A stretch of 64,000 nt of DNA from a virus (IMGVR_UViG_3300010334_000001:1-64000); one strand, 5' to 3'; counted from the stretch's first letter, positions 7,560-17,268 are shown. Notes: generated by a model from the letters alone, not told the origin. Numbers and translations: made by a program.

Positions 7560-9266
7560 GTGGCTATTCAGAAGCTTTCAACAACGTTGAGTACTGGTCC
7601 TACGGTGCCTTCGCCTGGTAGTTATGCAGCTATTTCTGGTGGGACGGCTTCTTCGTATACGTCGAGTGGTGTGACATATAACGTCCAGACTTTTACTGCG
7701 TCGGGCACGTTGACTGTCGCTAATTCGGGTGTGGTTGATGTGCTGGTTGTCGGCGGCGGCGGTGGCGGCTGGACATATGGCAACTCGTCATACCAAGGCG
7801 GCGGTGGCGGTGCTGGCGGAATGTGGGACACCACGCAGTCAGGTGGACAACCGATTTTTCTGGCGGCTGGAAGTTACACGGTTACCGTTGGAGCGGGTGG
7901 ACCATACGTTCTTGGCTCAGGAACAATAGTGGTAAATAATGGAACGTATTCTGCATTGGGAACTTACACGGTTCCCGGCGGCGGAGGCGGCGGCAATCTT
8001 GCTGCCTATGGTCCGGCTCCGGCTGGCGGTTCTGGTGGCGGCACGGGTTCAGGCAATGGTCCCTATTTGAGTGGATCTGCTATTTCTGGCACTTCTATCG
8101 GAAATGCCGGTGGTATTGGTGTGACTGCTGCTGGTGGTGGCGGTGGCGGCGCTGGATCTGTCGGCGGCAATGGGTCTTCTACTACTGGTGGCGCTGGTGG
8201 TTCCGGTAAAGCGTCTTCGATAACTGGCTCCTCTGTCACTTATGCCGGTGGCGGTGGCGGTTGTGGTTCTGGTGCTGGTGGCGCGGCTGGTTCTGGTGGC
8301 GGTAGTGCTGGCGCGGTCGGAAGTGCTGCTTCTAATGCGACTGTGAATACAGGTGGCGGTGGCGGCGCTGCGACTTACAACAATGCTTCTGGCAACGGCG
8401 GCTCTGGCATTGTCATCGTTCGCACGATCACTGGCATCAGCGGTGCTGGCCCTGTCGCGTCGGGTGGAACAAGCTCGACGTATGTGGGTAATGGCACGAA
8501 TGGCGTGAATGGCCGTTCTTATTCGGTGGCGTCGTTTACTGCTTCTGGGACGTTTACGGTTACTGCTCCCGGGTTCTTTGATGTGTGCGTTGTGGGCGGA
8601 GCGGGAGCCGGTGGTCAACAGTCCACAGGTGCTGGCGCTGGCGGTGGCGGAGCCGGTGGGATGCTCGACACGACGCAGGCCGGAAACTCGTCGGTGTATT
8701 TGGCGACTGGCTCGTACACGGTGATTGTGGGCGCTGGCGGCTCCGGTCAGTCCTCCAATTACAACGGACAGAACGGCCTCAGCAGCCGCATCGGACCTTT
8801 TTATGGCGTTGGAGGTGGAGCAGGTGTGGCGAACGGCAACACAACAGGCATGTCTGGCGGCTCTGGTGGTGGTGGAGCGTGGACGCTCGCTGGCGGGACT
8901 GGCACAAGCGGACAGGGCAACAACGGCGCTACTGGCGTAAATGTCAGCAGCACCAACTGGGCCGGTGGTGGTGGTGGTGGAGCGAGCGCCGCAGGCGCAG
9001 CAGGCACAGGCACGACGGGCGGCGCTGGCGGTGCTGGACTGGCTTCCTACATCACAGGCACAAGCACAACGTATGCCGGTGGCGGTGGAGGCACGGGCTA
9101 CACCGTCAATGGAGCCGGTGGGACTGGTGGCGGCGGTGCAGCAACTTCCAGCGGATCGGGCACGGCGGGCACGACAAACACGGGCGGCGGTGGCGGTGCT
9201 ACTGCTGGAACGACCGGCGGTAACGGTGGCTCGGGCGTCGTCATTATCCGCTGGGCAACCTCGTAA
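7560..9266 (+). CDS. Gly-rich tail-fibre protein with internal duplication
   Basis: About 568 aa from GTG 7560 (MAIQKLSTTL); an in-frame start at 7536 overlaps the previous gene. It has two copies of the same ~250-residue module. Each starts with a beta strand set (TFTASGTLTVANSG and SFTASGTFTVTAPG), runs through GGAGGMxDTTQ and SYTVTVGAGG, then a Gly-rich region with TYAGGGGG, and ends GGSGIVIVR or GGSGVVIIRW. Likely a trimeric receptor-binding or spacer fibre. The C-terminus matches that of the 6353-7342 protein. Confidence 0.8.
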   Translation: MAIQKLSTTLSTGPTVPSPGSYAAISGGTASSYTSSGVTYNVQTFTASGTLTVANSGVVDVLVVGGGGGGWTYGNSSYQGGGGGAGGMWDTTQSGGQPIFLAAGSYTVTVGAGGPYVLGSGTIVVNNGTYSALGTYTVPGGGGGGNLAAYGPAPAGGSGGGTGSGNGPYLSGSAISGTSIGNAGGIGVTAAGGGGGGAGSVGGNGSSTTGGAGGSGKASSITGSSVTYAGGGGGCGSGAGGAAGSGGGSAGAVGSAASNATVNTGGGGGAATYNNASGNGGSGIVIVRTITGISGAGPVASGGTSSTYVGNGTNGVNGRSYSVASFTASGTFTVTAPGFFDVCVVGGAGAGGQQSTGAGAGGGGAGGMLDTTQAGNSSVYLATGSYTVIVGAGGSGQSSNYNGQNGLSSRIGPFYGVGGGAGVANGNTTGMSGGSGGGGAWTLAGGTGTSGQGNNGATGVNVSSTNWAGGGGGGASAAGAAGTGTTGGAGGAGLASYITGTSTTYAGGGGGTGYTVNGAGGTGGGGAATSSGSGTAGTTNTGGGGGATAGTTGGNGGSGVVIIRWATS

Positions 9267-9301
9267 ACAATCCAACAATCTACCTAAGAAAGGAAACAGT
9301 T

Positions 9302-9586
9302 ATGCCATTTCACAACGCGCACGCGGCCAAGGTCAACGAGGACGGGATCGTTGAGCAGGTCATCGTGATCCCTTACTGCAACGACAATGATGATGAGGTC
9401 ACGGAGTACTGCAACGCTAACGGTATTCCGGGTCGCTGGCTGGATACCTCGTTCTTGGGGTCTCGCCGCGGAAAGTACGCCGGGGTTGGGGATCGTTACG
9501 ACGCGGAGCTTGACGAGTTCGTCAGCCCCGCTCTTCCTGACGATTTCGTTCCTGCTTCTGCGCCGTCAAAGACGTCAAAGTCGTAA
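9302..9586 (+). CDS. Fibre-cluster accessory protein
   Basis: 94 aa after AGAAAGGAAACAGTT. Begins MPFHNAHAAKVNEDGIVEQVIVIP and has KYAGVGDRYDAELDEFVSP near the end. I recognise this pattern from small proteins encoded beside tail-fibre genes in many phages (the YAGIGxxYDxxxDxF type). Function is unknown; a virion role is inferred from context. Confidence 0.75.
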   Translation: MPFHNAHAAKVNEDGIVEQVIVIPYCNDNDDEVTEYCNANGIPGRWLDTSFLGSRRGKYAGVGDRYDAELDEFVSPALPDDFVPASAPSKTSKS

Positions 9587-9603
9587 CGTGACGGGATTTT
9601 GCC

Positions 9604-9897
9604 ATGACAACTATTCAGGCCTTATTTGAAGTAAGCAGCCAAGGTTTCGATATGAACGCGGCATCGTCGGTGGCAACTGTTGCCGCTGGTGTTGTCGCAG
9701 TTATTGCTGCTGTGTTTCAAATGGTCAGGTTGGCGTCGGCGAAGTTTACGCGTGAAGTGACTGAGATTGTGCGGGAGGAGATCGCGAAGGCGACTCAACC
9801 TATTCAGCCGGGGTACCGCAATGGCGGGGAGTCGTTGGCTGATATTTCGCACAACATTGCTCGGCTCCTTGAGCATGCCGGTTTGGACAAGGAGTAG
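9604..9897 (+). CDS. Single-span membrane protein
   Basis: 97 aa. One transmembrane segment at about residues 19-40 (SSVATVAAGVVAVIAAVFQMV) is followed by a helical, charged cytoplasmic tail (KFTREVTEIVREEIAK). It resembles short one-span phage proteins of the DUF2746 type. It may be a second holin-like or tail-associated protein. An internal ATG at 9652 is also possible. Confidence 0.65.
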   Translation: MTTIQALFEVSSQGFDMNAASSVATVAAGVVAVIAAVFQMVRLASAKFTREVTEIVREEIAKATQPIQPGYRNGGESLADISHNIARLLEHAGLDKE

Positions 9898-9899
9898 TT

Positions 9900-10268
9900 A
9901 TGCAAGAGCCGGCGTTGATGGACATCACGATTTATCAGGGTGCTTCGTGGGATTTGTTTTTGACGTGGACTGCTGGTGCTGATCCGGGTGTGCCTGTTGA
10001 TTTGACGGGCTGGATGGCGGAGATGCAGATCCGTGCGTTGGCGGCAAGTCGCACGGTGTTACTGACGTTGACCACCAGTAACGATCGCATTGTTCTTGGT
10101 GGTGTTGAGGGGACGATTCTGTTGCAGCTTGATGCTGAGACAACAGAGTCCTTGGAGCAAGGGGTTTTTGTGTACGACCTGGAGTTGAAGGCCGGTAACG
10201 GCGGTCAGGTAACACGGCTTCTTGAAGGTTCGGTGACTGTCGATCCGGAGGTTACGCGGTGGCATTAG
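9900..10268 (+). CDS. Beta-rich fibre-region protein
   Basis: 122 aa, starting MQEPALMDITIYQGASWDLFLTW. This N-terminal pattern (dIxxxqGatw.l.ltw) and the VPVDLTGWMAEMQIR stretch are familiar from short phage proteins next to collagen-like fibres. Probably a baseplate or fibre-attachment part. Overlaps the next gene by ten bases. Confidence 0.75.
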   Translation: MQEPALMDITIYQGASWDLFLTWTAGADPGVPVDLTGWMAEMQIRALAASRTVLLTLTTSNDRIVLGGVEGTILLQLDAETTESLEQGVFVYDLELKAGNGGQVTRLLEGSVTVDPEVTRWH

Positions 10269-10489
10269 TCAGTTTTCCGCAGAACAGGCGTTCGCTTGTT
10301 GAGGTTGAGCAGGCGTTCGTTATTTCACTATCCAATGTTGGTCCTCAGGGCATTCCAGGTGTGCCCGGGGGTACGGGTCCTACGGGCCCAACGGGGCCTA
10401 CGGGTCCTGCGTTTTATGCACCAGCTCAAACAGAAACTCCTACTGCACCGCGCGATCCCCAACCCGGTGATCGTTGGATCGTTCCCTAA
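10259..10489 (+). CDS. Short collagen-like fibre protein
   Basis: 76 aa from GTG 10259. The N-terminal ~25 residues are ordered, followed by a Gly-X-Y run (about residues 28-50, [19 protein letters not shown]) and a Pro-rich end. Forms or extends a collagen-like triple helix. First of four collagen-type genes. Confidence 0.8.
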   Translation: MALVSFPQNRRSLVEVEQAFVISLSNVGPQGIPGVPGGTGPTGPTGPTGPAFYAPAQTETPTAPRDPQPGDRWIVP

Positions 10490-10493
10490 ATAG

Positions 10494-11333
<840 letters not shown>

Positions 11334-11360
11334 TTCGTTGCTTCTGGGTGAGGAAGTGCA

Positions 11361-11516
11361 GTGAGCGATATTCGCTTCTGGGACGGGACCGGTTGGGTCA
11401 GCCTTATAGGCCCAACCGGTCCTACCGGACCAATTTTTCAGAACGTTGATGCAGGTTCGCCTACCAGTTCCTATGGCGGAGCTCCTGTAATTGATTGCGG
11501 AGGAGTTTCAGGCTAA
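11361..11516 (+). CDS. Mini collagen-like fibre protein (51 aa)
   Basis: From GTG 11361 to TAA 11514-11516, after AGGAAGTGCA. It repeats the N-terminal module of the previous fibre ([19 protein letters not shown]), has only three Gly-X-Y triplets, and ends with [21 protein letters not shown], a motif seen in phage fibre stalks. The ATG of the next gene overlaps its stop (TAATG). It may be a remnant or a genuine short subunit. Confidence 0.6.
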   Translation: MSDIRFWDGTGWVSLIGPTGPTGPIFQNVDAGSPTSSYGGAPVIDCGGVSG

Positions 11517-12976
11517 TGGCTGTCAAAGTTCAGTTCCGTCGAGGAACATCAGGAGATTGGTCGGGAAGCAATCCGTTGCTTGCCGAAGGCGAAATGGGCC
11601 TTGAAACTGACACAGGAAAGTTCAAGGTCGGTAACGGTTCACTGTTGTGGAATGCGTTGCCGTATTCCTCTGGAGTGACTGGTCCTACGGGTGCAACTGG
11701 AGCGACTGGGCCCACGGGTCCTACAGGTCCTACGGGAGCTCAAGGAGTTACTGGGCCTACAGGTTCGACTGGGCCCACGGGTCCTACCGGTGCTCAAGGA
11801 GTTACCGGTCCTACTGGTCCTACGGGTGATACTGGTCCTTTAGGTAATCAAGGTCCTCGAGGTTTTACTGGACCTACAGGTTCTACTGGTGACACGGGTC
11901 CTACGGGTCCGCAAGGCAACGTAGGTCCTACGGGTGCTACGGGCCCTCAAGGAAATCTTGGGCCGCAGGGGTACACAGGTCCGACGGGCGCTCAGGGAGT
12001 AACAGGACCTACGGGACCTCAAGGCGTTACTGGCCCGCAAGGAAATCAGGGATACACCGGTCCCACTGGTGATACGGGACCTCAAGGTGCAGCTGGTACG
12101 TCGGTCACAATTAAAGGCTCGTACGCAACGTATGCGGCGCTTGTCGCTGCTCATCCCACCGGTAGTCGAGGGGATGCGTACATTATTGATCCTGATTTGT
12201 GGGTGTGGGATGGGTCTGCTTGGCAGAACGTAGGCCAGGTTCAAGGTCCTACTGGTCCTACTGGTGCTCAAGGTAATCAGGGCGTGACCGGACCTCAGGG
12301 CGCTGTTGGAGCGACTGGCCCTACAGGTGCTGGTGGTTCTCAAGGTCCTACTGGTCCTCAGGGTGTAACGGGCCCCACGGGTCCGACAGGTCCTCAAGGC
12401 AGCGCATCGACGGTTACTGGTCCTACTGGTCCTACGGGTGCTGCTTCAACAGTGACAGGCCCTACTGGACCTACTGGGGCAACGGGTTTGACAGGTGCAA
12501 CTGGTCCGACGGGACCTACTGGTGCGGCATCCACGGTTACTGGTCCTACGGGCCCAACAGGTGCTGCTTCTACCGTAACCGGTCCTACAGGTCCAACAGG
12601 TCCTCAAGGAGCAGCTTCAACGGTTACGGGGCCCACTGGTCCTACAGGTGCAGCGTCTACTGTCACCGGTCCTACCGGACCTACCGGTCCTACCGGTCCT
12701 CAGGGTGCCGCTAGCACAGTGACTGGCCCTACGGGACCGACTGGTGCTCAGGGCGCTGCATCAACTGTCACGGGACCAACGGGTCCGACTGGCGCAACTG
12801 GTGCCGCTAGCACAGTAACTGGACCTACTGGTCCGACAGGTCCTACGGGTGCTACTGGTGCGGCGTCAACGGTGACAGGTCCTACAGGCCCTACCGGTGC
12901 CACTGGTGCTACGGGTCCTGCGGGTTCGTCGTCTGTTGATCCGACGGTGACCGTGATGTTGCTGGGCGGAATGTAG
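11516..12976 (+). CDS. Collagen-like tail-fibre protein 2
   Basis: 486 aa from ATG 11516, preceded by GGAGGAG. The N-terminal ~45 residues ([20 protein letters not shown], then [17 protein letters not shown]) are the fibre head domain common in phage tail fibres. Next come Gly-X-Y repeats, an ordered module [20 protein letters not shown] with [10 protein letters not shown], and a long tail of the near-perfect repeat [13 protein letters not shown]. The C-terminal [15 protein letters not shown] is hydrophobic. Likely host-contact fibre. Confidence 0.9.
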   Translation: MAVKVQFRRGTSGDWSGSNPLLAEGEMGLETDTGKFKVGNGSLLWNALPYSSGVTGPTGATGATGPTGPTGPTGAQGVTGPTGSTGPTGPTGAQGVTGPTGPTGDTGPLGNQGPRGFTGPTGSTGDTGPTGPQGNVGPTGATGPQGNLGPQGYTGPTGAQGVTGPTGPQGVTGPQGNQGYTGPTGDTGPQGAAGTSVTIKGSYATYAALVAAHPTGSRGDAYIIDPDLWVWDGSAWQNVGQVQGPTGPTGAQGNQGVTGPQGAVGATGPTGAGGSQGPTGPQGVTGPTGPTGPQGSASTVTGPTGPTGAASTVTGPTGPTGATGLTGATGPTGPTGAASTVTGPTGPTGAASTVTGPTGPTGPQGAASTVTGPTGPTGAASTVTGPTGPTGPTGPQGAASTVTGPTGPTGAQGAASTVTGPTGPTGATGAASTVTGPTGPTGPTGATGAASTVTGPTGPTGATGATGPAGSSSVDPTVTVMLLGGM

Positions 12977-13050
12977 TGCGTTTGTGGGGGTTTGCGGGTG
13001 TCGCCTTGCTTGTGGTGGCGGCTGTCCGCATTGTTTTTCCGTGCTGCTAG
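12976..13050 (+). CDS. 24-residue hydrophobic peptide
   Basis: GTG 12976 overlaps the TAG of the fibre gene and the frame ends at TAG 13050, just before the glycosyltransferase Shine-Dalgarno. The peptide ([20 protein letters not shown] then FPCC) would be one membrane helix. Support is only the coupled start and hydrophobicity. Confidence 0.3.
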   Translation: MRLWGFAGVALLVVAAVRIVFPCC

Positions 13051-13060
13051 GAGGGGTGTA

Positions 13061-14101
13061 ATGAAGATTGCTGTGTACACGATTGCTAAGAATGAAGAGC
13101 AGTTTGTGAGTAGGTGGGCTCAGTCGTGCCAGGACGCTGACTACCGGATCATTTTGGATACCGGTTCAACGGATGGGACGGTCGCTGCAGCTGAGGCTGA
13201 GGGTGTGTCTGTTTCTGTGCAGACGTTTAGCCCGTGGCGGTTTGATGTGGCCCGTAACGCCTCGTTGGCGTTGGTGCCTGAAGACGCCGATATTTGTATT
13301 GCTTTGGACATGGACGAGGTCATACAACCGGGGTGGCGGGCGCACGTGGAGAAGGCGTTTGCTGAGGGCGCTACCCGTCCTCGCTACCAGTACACGTGGA
13401 GTTGGGTCCGGGAGGGCGTTCCGGGGTTGGTGTATGGCGGGGACAAGATGCACGCACGTCATGGCTATTTCTGGCGTCATCCGGTCCATGAGGTTATTAC
13501 TCCGGCTGGTGTGGAAAAGCAGGTGTGGTGTGGTGCGGAGATTCACCATCATCCTGATCACACGAAGTCGCGTAGCCAGTATTTGCCGCTGTTAGAGATG
13601 GCGGTGGAAGAAGACCCTACGGATGACCGCAATACCTATTACTTGGCTCGGGAGTATTTCTATAACCAGCGCATGGACGAAGCCAAGGGTCTGTTTTTGC
13701 GGCATTTGGACCTTCCGAAGGCGACATGGAAGCCCGAGCGTGCGGCCTCGATGAGGTGGTTGTTCAAGATCACCAATGACCAGGAGTGGTTGTTGAAGGC
13801 GGCTGCGGAGTGCCCTAATCGTCGGGAGGCGTGGGTGGAGTTGGCTCAGGTGGCAATGAAGGCCCAAGAGTGGGAATCGTGTTTGCGTTATGCCACTCGA
13901 GCGTTGGCGATTAAAGAGCGTCCCTTGGAGTATTTGTCGGAGGCGTTTGCGTGGGGTGCGGCTCCTCATGATCTGGCTGCGTTGGCGGCATATAAGTGTG
14001 GCTATTTTGCTGAGGCTCGACATCAGGGCGTGAAGGCCCTGTGCATGGACCCGTACAACAGCAGGCTCGTGGACAACTTGCGCTGGTACGAAGCGGCCTA
14101 A
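13061..14101 (+). CDS. Glycosyltransferase (GT2-type) with TPR-like C-terminus
   Basis: 346 aa from ATG 13061 after AGGAGGGG. The N-terminus MKIAVYTIAKNEEQFVSRW and ILDTGSTDGT are the nucleotide-sugar site of family 2 transferases, and IALDMDEVI supplies the DxD-type metal motif. The C-terminal ~150 residues are helical repeats (tetratricopeptide-like). It lies at the end of the fibre cluster, so it may glycosylate fibre or capsid proteins; modification of the host surface is the alternative. Confidence 0.85.
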   Translation: MKIAVYTIAKNEEQFVSRWAQSCQDADYRIILDTGSTDGTVAAAEAEGVSVSVQTFSPWRFDVARNASLALVPEDADICIALDMDEVIQPGWRAHVEKAFAEGATRPRYQYTWSWVREGVPGLVYGGDKMHARHGYFWRHPVHEVITPAGVEKQVWCGAEIHHHPDHTKSRSQYLPLLEMAVEEDPTDDRNTYYLAREYFYNQRMDEAKGLFLRHLDLPKATWKPERAASMRWLFKITNDQEWLLKAAAECPNRREAWVELAQVAMKAQEWESCLRYATRALAIKERPLEYLSEAFAWGAAPHDLAALAAYKCGYFAEARHQGVKALCMDPYNSRLVDNLRWYEAA

Positions 14102-14153
14102 AAGGAGCCTCACTTCTCAGCAGGCACGGTGCTTCACTTGGTACTCTCGTGTA

Positions 14154-14166
14154 TCAGAACGCTTCA
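14154..14166 (+). promoter_or_regulatory. 13-bp dispersed motif, site 3 (TCAGAACGCTTCA)
   Basis: Lies in the gap between the glycosyltransferase and holin genes, 16 bp before the holin start. It matches the consensus except for two pyrimidine transitions. Confidence 0.5.
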
Positions 14167-14181
14167 CGAGAGGGCATCACA

Positions 14182-14409
14182 ATGCTTGATAAGTTCTCAC
14201 CGCAGTTGCGGCACTTCCTGATCGGTCTGCTGGCGGCGCTTCTTGCTGCCGCATCTCAGCACATTGGTGATCTGAACCTCAATCCTGCCGTGGGCGCCCT
14301 TGTGGGTGCAGCAATCGGTTATGGGTTGCTGTGGATCACTCCTCTGACCAAGCAGTACGGAGTGGACTCAAACAAGGCCGATGCCCCTAACCAGGGAGAT
14401 CAGTCATGA
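14182..14409 (+). CDS. Holin (two transmembrane segments)
   Basis: 75 aa from ATG 14182; an in-frame start at 14041 would read through the glycosyltransferase end. Two hydrophobic helices (HFLIGLLAALLAAASQHIG and PAVGALVGAAIGYGLLWI) are joined by a short turn, with a charged C-terminal tail. This topology and its place three genes ahead of the endolysin fit a class II holin, which would make holes in the cytoplasmic membrane at lysis. Confidence 0.8.
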   Translation: MLDKFSPQLRHFLIGLLAALLAAASQHIGDLNLNPAVGALVGAAIGYGLLWITPLTKQYGVDSNKADAPNQGDQS

Positions 14410-14600
14410 AGGTGTACACCACCGAAAGCACCCCCGCTGACGCACCGGAGCCGGTAGAGGTCGTTGAGCATGCAGCTGAGCACGTGGAAGCAGTTGCCGA
14501 AATTCACGAGCACGTTGTTGCTGACTCTGCATCTGACGAGGACGCACCCCTGACGGACAAGGGCGTAGGACAGTTTTTCGACATTGTTGAGGAGATCTGA
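14406..14600 (+). CDS. Small acidic protein in lysis cassette
   Basis: 64 aa, very acidic, with His-Glu-Val repeats (VEVVEHAAEHVEAVAEIHEHVV). Probably disordered or a single helix. Overlaps the holin gene by four bases. Not recognised; a lysis-timing role would be guesswork. Confidence 0.65.
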   Translation: MKVYTTESTPADAPEPVEVVEHAAEHVEAVAEIHEHVVADSASDEDAPLTDKGVGQFFDIVEEI

Positions 14601-14601
14601 C

Positions 14602-15012
14602 ATGTCTAATTTCCTTGACAAGACCGTTGATCAGGTCATGGCGTTTTCTACCGGCCAAATCACGCATCCCACCCAGTCGTGGCAAGGCATGTGCCAGTCC
14701 CATTGCCGGCACGCTTATGGCGTTCCTGCGTGGGCCCCGAGCGCTATTGCCGCGTGGAAGCGCATTCCGAATGAGTTCAAGCACCGCGGGAAGCCAGAAG
14801 ATGCTCCTCGAGGCGCAATTCTGTATTACTCAGGCGGAAAGTACGGTCACGTGGCGCTGGCAGCAGGCAAGACCACAAAGGACAAGTGCCTGTCGAATGA
14901 CTACATGCGCCCCACCAAGATCGATTACGCCCCGCGCACATTTCCGCGTTGGGGACTGACGTATCTGGGATGGTCCAATTGGACCCCGTATGGAGTGTTG
15001 AAGCTGTCGTGA
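14602..15012 (+). CDS. Endolysin, cysteine-peptidase (CHAP/NlpC-like)
   Basis: 136 aa from ATG 14602 after GAGGAGATC. SWQGMCQSHCRHAYGVPA holds the probable catalytic Cys (C31), GKYGHVALAAG the probable catalytic His, and LTYLGWSNWTPYG is the typical end of this actinophage endolysin type. It would cut cell-wall peptide links after the holin opens the membrane. No separate wall-binding domain is visible. Confidence 0.8.
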   Translation: MSNFLDKTVDQVMAFSTGQITHPTQSWQGMCQSHCRHAYGVPAWAPSAIAAWKRIPNEFKHRGKPEDAPRGAILYYSGGKYGHVALAAGKTTKDKCLSNDYMRPTKIDYAPRTFPRWGLTYLGWSNWTPYGVLKLS

Positions 15013-15242
15013 GCCTTCTTGACGAGATTCGCACTCAACAGGCTGAGCATCGCAAGGGTCCACGTTGCAGTGTGTGTGTACTGCTGTCTGGCATGAGTAA
15101 AGAAGATCGAGAGGATCTGGAGAAGGCTTTTGCTGATTCCAGTTTGTACACGTCGGTTATTTCTCGTGCTCTTGCCAAGCGTGATGTGAATTTGAAGGAT
15201 CACGCGATTTCTCGTCATCGGTCCGGTAGGTGCGCGGGCTGA
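15009..15242 (+). CDS. Small protein, possible DNA-binding
   Basis: 77 aa from GTG 15009 (GTGA overlap with endolysin). GPRCSVCVLLSGMSKEDREDLEKAF and a C-terminus with HAISRHRSGRCAG resemble short helix-turn-helix proteins often placed before phosphoesterases in actinophages. Function not established. Confidence 0.65.
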   Translation: MSLLDEIRTQQAEHRKGPRCSVCVLLSGMSKEDREDLEKAFADSSLYTSVISRALAKRDVNLKDHAISRHRSGRCAG

Positions 15243-16267
15243 TGGGGGCTTTGGCTGACGACATTGTTGAGCAGGCTGATAGTGACCAGTTGCGGGTGGC
15301 GCTTGAGCGTACGCAACGCCAGTTGGCTCAGGCGCGTCAGCGCAATGACCGATTGGCTTCTGTCGTGGTGGAGTCTGTTCGTGACGCTGTTTTGGCTCAC
15401 CCGTTGGACAGGGTTATCAAACCTGCGGCGGACCGCCGTAAGAAGAATGCGGAAACGGCCCTGTGGCATATGACGGACTGGCAGGGAGCCAAGCTCACTC
15501 CTTCCTATAACTCTCAGGTCATGCGCGAGCGTGTTCTGCGGTTTGTGGATAAGGCTGAGCGGATCACTGAGATTCAGCGCGCCGATCATCCCGTCAATGA
15601 TTGTGTGATTGCTTTCGGTGGGGACATGATCGAGGGGCTGTTCAATTTCCCAACGCAGCCGTTTGAGATTGATGCGACGTTGTTTGAGCAGTTCGTGCGG
15701 GTATCGAATTTGATGGTGGAAGTTGTCCGCCGTGCTTTGTCTATTTACGACAAGGTTGAGGTCGTGGCTGAGTGGGGTAACCATGGGCGCCTGGGCTCGA
15801 AGCGAGACGCGGTTCCCCGTCACGATAACGCGGATCGTATGACGTACGAGTTGGCTCGTCAGGTGTTGATTGCGTCAGGCACAGACCGGCTGGTGTGGCA
15901 TGACTGCCCGGAAGATATTCAACGCATTGAAATAGGTAACTATCGTGCGCTGCTCATTCATGGCGACGAGATCGGTCGTAACGGGTATGCCAGCGGCAAT
16001 ACCATCGTCAATCACGTCAATCGATGGCGGTCAGGTTCGTACGCGTGGGACTTCCGTGACGTCTACGTCGGGCACTATCACACCCATTACCAGTCCAGTT
16101 TGGCTGATGGTTCAGGGGCTGTGTACGGGACGGGGTCAACGGAGAGCGATAACCGGTACGCATCGGTCGGGTTAGCGTCGTCTGCTATTCCGTCTCAAAG
16201 GCTCCATTTTGTGGACCCGAAAGGTGGGCGAGTGAGCGCCCAGTACCAGGTGTGGCTTGATGTCTGA
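15242..16267 (+). CDS. Calcineurin-like metallophosphoesterase
   Basis: About 341 aa (ATG 15242; GTG 15230 is an alternative). Metal-binding motifs appear in order: FGGDMIEG, WGNHGR, LIHGDEIG and VGHYHTHY, the GD, GNH, GH and GHxH signature of the family. The N-terminal ~60 residues form a coiled-coil-like helix (RVALERTQRQLAQARQRNDR). It probably hydrolyses a phosphodiester, perhaps in nucleic acid; the substrate is unknown. It overlaps both neighbours. Confidence 0.85.
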   Translation: MGALADDIVEQADSDQLRVALERTQRQLAQARQRNDRLASVVVESVRDAVLAHPLDRVIKPAADRRKKNAETALWHMTDWQGAKLTPSYNSQVMRERVLRFVDKAERITEIQRADHPVNDCVIAFGGDMIEGLFNFPTQPFEIDATLFEQFVRVSNLMVEVVRRALSIYDKVEVVAEWGNHGRLGSKRDAVPRHDNADRMTYELARQVLIASGTDRLVWHDCPEDIQRIEIGNYRALLIHGDEIGRNGYASGNTIVNHVNRWRSGSYAWDFRDVYVGHYHTHYQSSLADGSGAVYGTGSTESDNRYASVGLASSAIPSQRLHFVDPKGGRVSAQYQVWLDV

Positions 16268-16496
16268 GGATGTTGTGGCTACGAGAGCCCAGTCGTATGG
16301 GGATGCGCGTCCCAACATGGTGAGGACGGCCAAGTTGTGGTCGGCCTATTTGGGTGTGCCGGTGTCAGCTCATGACGTGGCCATGTGCATGATTTTGGTG
16401 AAATGCTCACGGGCGTCGGTCAGCCATCATGCTGATAATTACCTCGATATTCGGGGGTATTCCGTGATTGCTGAGTCTCTTTCCGAGGGCCGGTGA
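16260..16496 (+). CDS. DUF6378-like small protein
   Basis: 78 aa from ATG 16260. RAQSYGDARPNM, AKLWSAYLGVPVSAHDVAMCMILVKCSR and DNYLDIRGYSVIAE match the small helical family found across phages in which Tyr-Gly and a final Asp-x-x-Gly-Tyr are conserved. Biochemical role unknown to me. Confidence 0.7.
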   Translation: MSEDVVATRAQSYGDARPNMVRTAKLWSAYLGVPVSAHDVAMCMILVKCSRASVSHHADNYLDIRGYSVIAESLSEGR

Positions 16497-16499
16497 GGT

Positions 16500-16733
16500 G
16501 TGGCTCGGGTCAAGATCGTGGCGGGAGCGATTCAGGTCACGGTCGATGGGATTGAGTACACGCGCCGGCAGGTAACGGCGCTACTGGATCACACGGTTGC
16601 TTTGGCGGCGGTTCTTGAGGTGAGTGAAGAGCTCGCAAGTTCTGAATCTTCTGGGACACCGATTGGGTTTACGGCCACGGTGGAAAGGGCTACGGAGTTC
16701 GTGGAGCCGTTGTGGTTTGACAATGAGGAATAG
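16500..16733 (+). CDS. Small hypothetical protein
   Basis: 77 aa from GTG 16500. Starts with a beta-hairpin-like IQVTVDGIEYTRRQ, followed by a helix and an acidic tail. Not recognised. Last gene before a regulatory gap. Confidence 0.65.
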   Translation: MARVKIVAGAIQVTVDGIEYTRRQVTALLDHTVALAAVLEVSEELASSESSGTPIGFTATVERATEFVEPLWFDNEE

Positions 16734-16757
16734 GTTTACCGATACCTAGTCTGTGTC

Positions 16758-16785
16758 TCAGGATGCCTTTTATGGGGCATTGTGA
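16758..16785. promoter_or_regulatory. 13-bp dispersed motif, sites 4a and 4b
   Basis: 16758-16770 (TCAGGATGCCTTT, plus) and 16773-16785 (TCACAATGCCCCA on minus) are opposed. They lie upstream of the Dps gene. The stretch ATTGTGAGGCACTAC recurs before the gene at 17360, so the two gaps share more than the core motif. Confidence 0.55.
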
Positions 16786-16821
16786 GGCACTACTCTTGTC
16801 TTTGAGACGAGGAGGGTTCTG

Positions 16822-17265
16822 ATGGACGAGCTTGTGGAGTGCCTGCGCCGGCTGTTAGCCAGCAACGTGGCGTTCGCCTACAAGGCCAAGGGCTACCACT
16901 GGAATGTCATGGGGCCGAATTTTCCCCAGTTTCATGAGTTCTACGGCAACTTGTATGAGGACTTAGACGAAGCCGTGGACCCTATTGCGGAGAACATTCG
17001 CAAGTGCGGTGCTTTGGTGGCCCCCACGGTTCAGGAAATCGTTGCGCCCTCAATCGTGGGGTCGTTGGACCCGGGTACCGATCCGATCAAGATGGCTGAG
17101 GATGCGCTGGCGGCTAATCAGGCAGTGGTTGATTGCCTGTATGAGGCTTTTGATGCAGCCGAGGACGTCAATCTTGAGGGGTTAATGAATTTCCTTGCGG
17201 ACCGTATTGATACCCACAGTAAGCATGCCTGGATGCTGTCGTCGATTGTGGGTCGTCAAGTTTAG
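16822..17265 (+). CDS. Dps-like ferritin
   Basis: 147 aa, close to the usual Dps length. The ferroxidase residues are all in place: H26 (YHWNVMGPNF), H38, D53 and E57, with the same 12-, 15- and 4-residue spacing as H31, H43, D58 and E62 of E. coli-type Dps. Known family members form 12-subunit shells that store iron, remove peroxide and often coat DNA. The N-terminus has no Lys-rich DNA-binding tail, so antioxidant or virion-related roles are as likely as DNA compaction. Preceded by GAGGAGGG. Confidence 0.88.
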   Translation: MDELVECLRRLLASNVAFAYKAKGYHWNVMGPNFPQFHEFYGNLYEDLDEAVDPIAENIRKCGALVAPTVQEIVAPSIVGSLDPGTDPIKMAEDALAANQAVVDCLYEAFDAAEDVNLEGLMNFLADRIDTHSKHAWMLSSIVGRQV

Positions 17266-17268
17266 TAA

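Noticed and set aside
8049-9278. 409-residue minus-strand frame opposite the Gly-rich fibre
   Set aside because: Antisense of GGN-rich codons gives Ala/Thr/Arg/Ser-rich open frames; no ribosome-binding site or coding pattern.
11650-12940. CRISPR-like or tandem repeat array
   Set aside because: The repetition is codon-level Gly-X-Y coding sequence in one open frame, without uniform repeats and unique spacers.
14041-14181. Longer holin start
   Set aside because: It would read through the end of the glycosyltransferase and a regulatory site; ATG 14182 has a ribosome-binding site and gives the normal two-helix protein.
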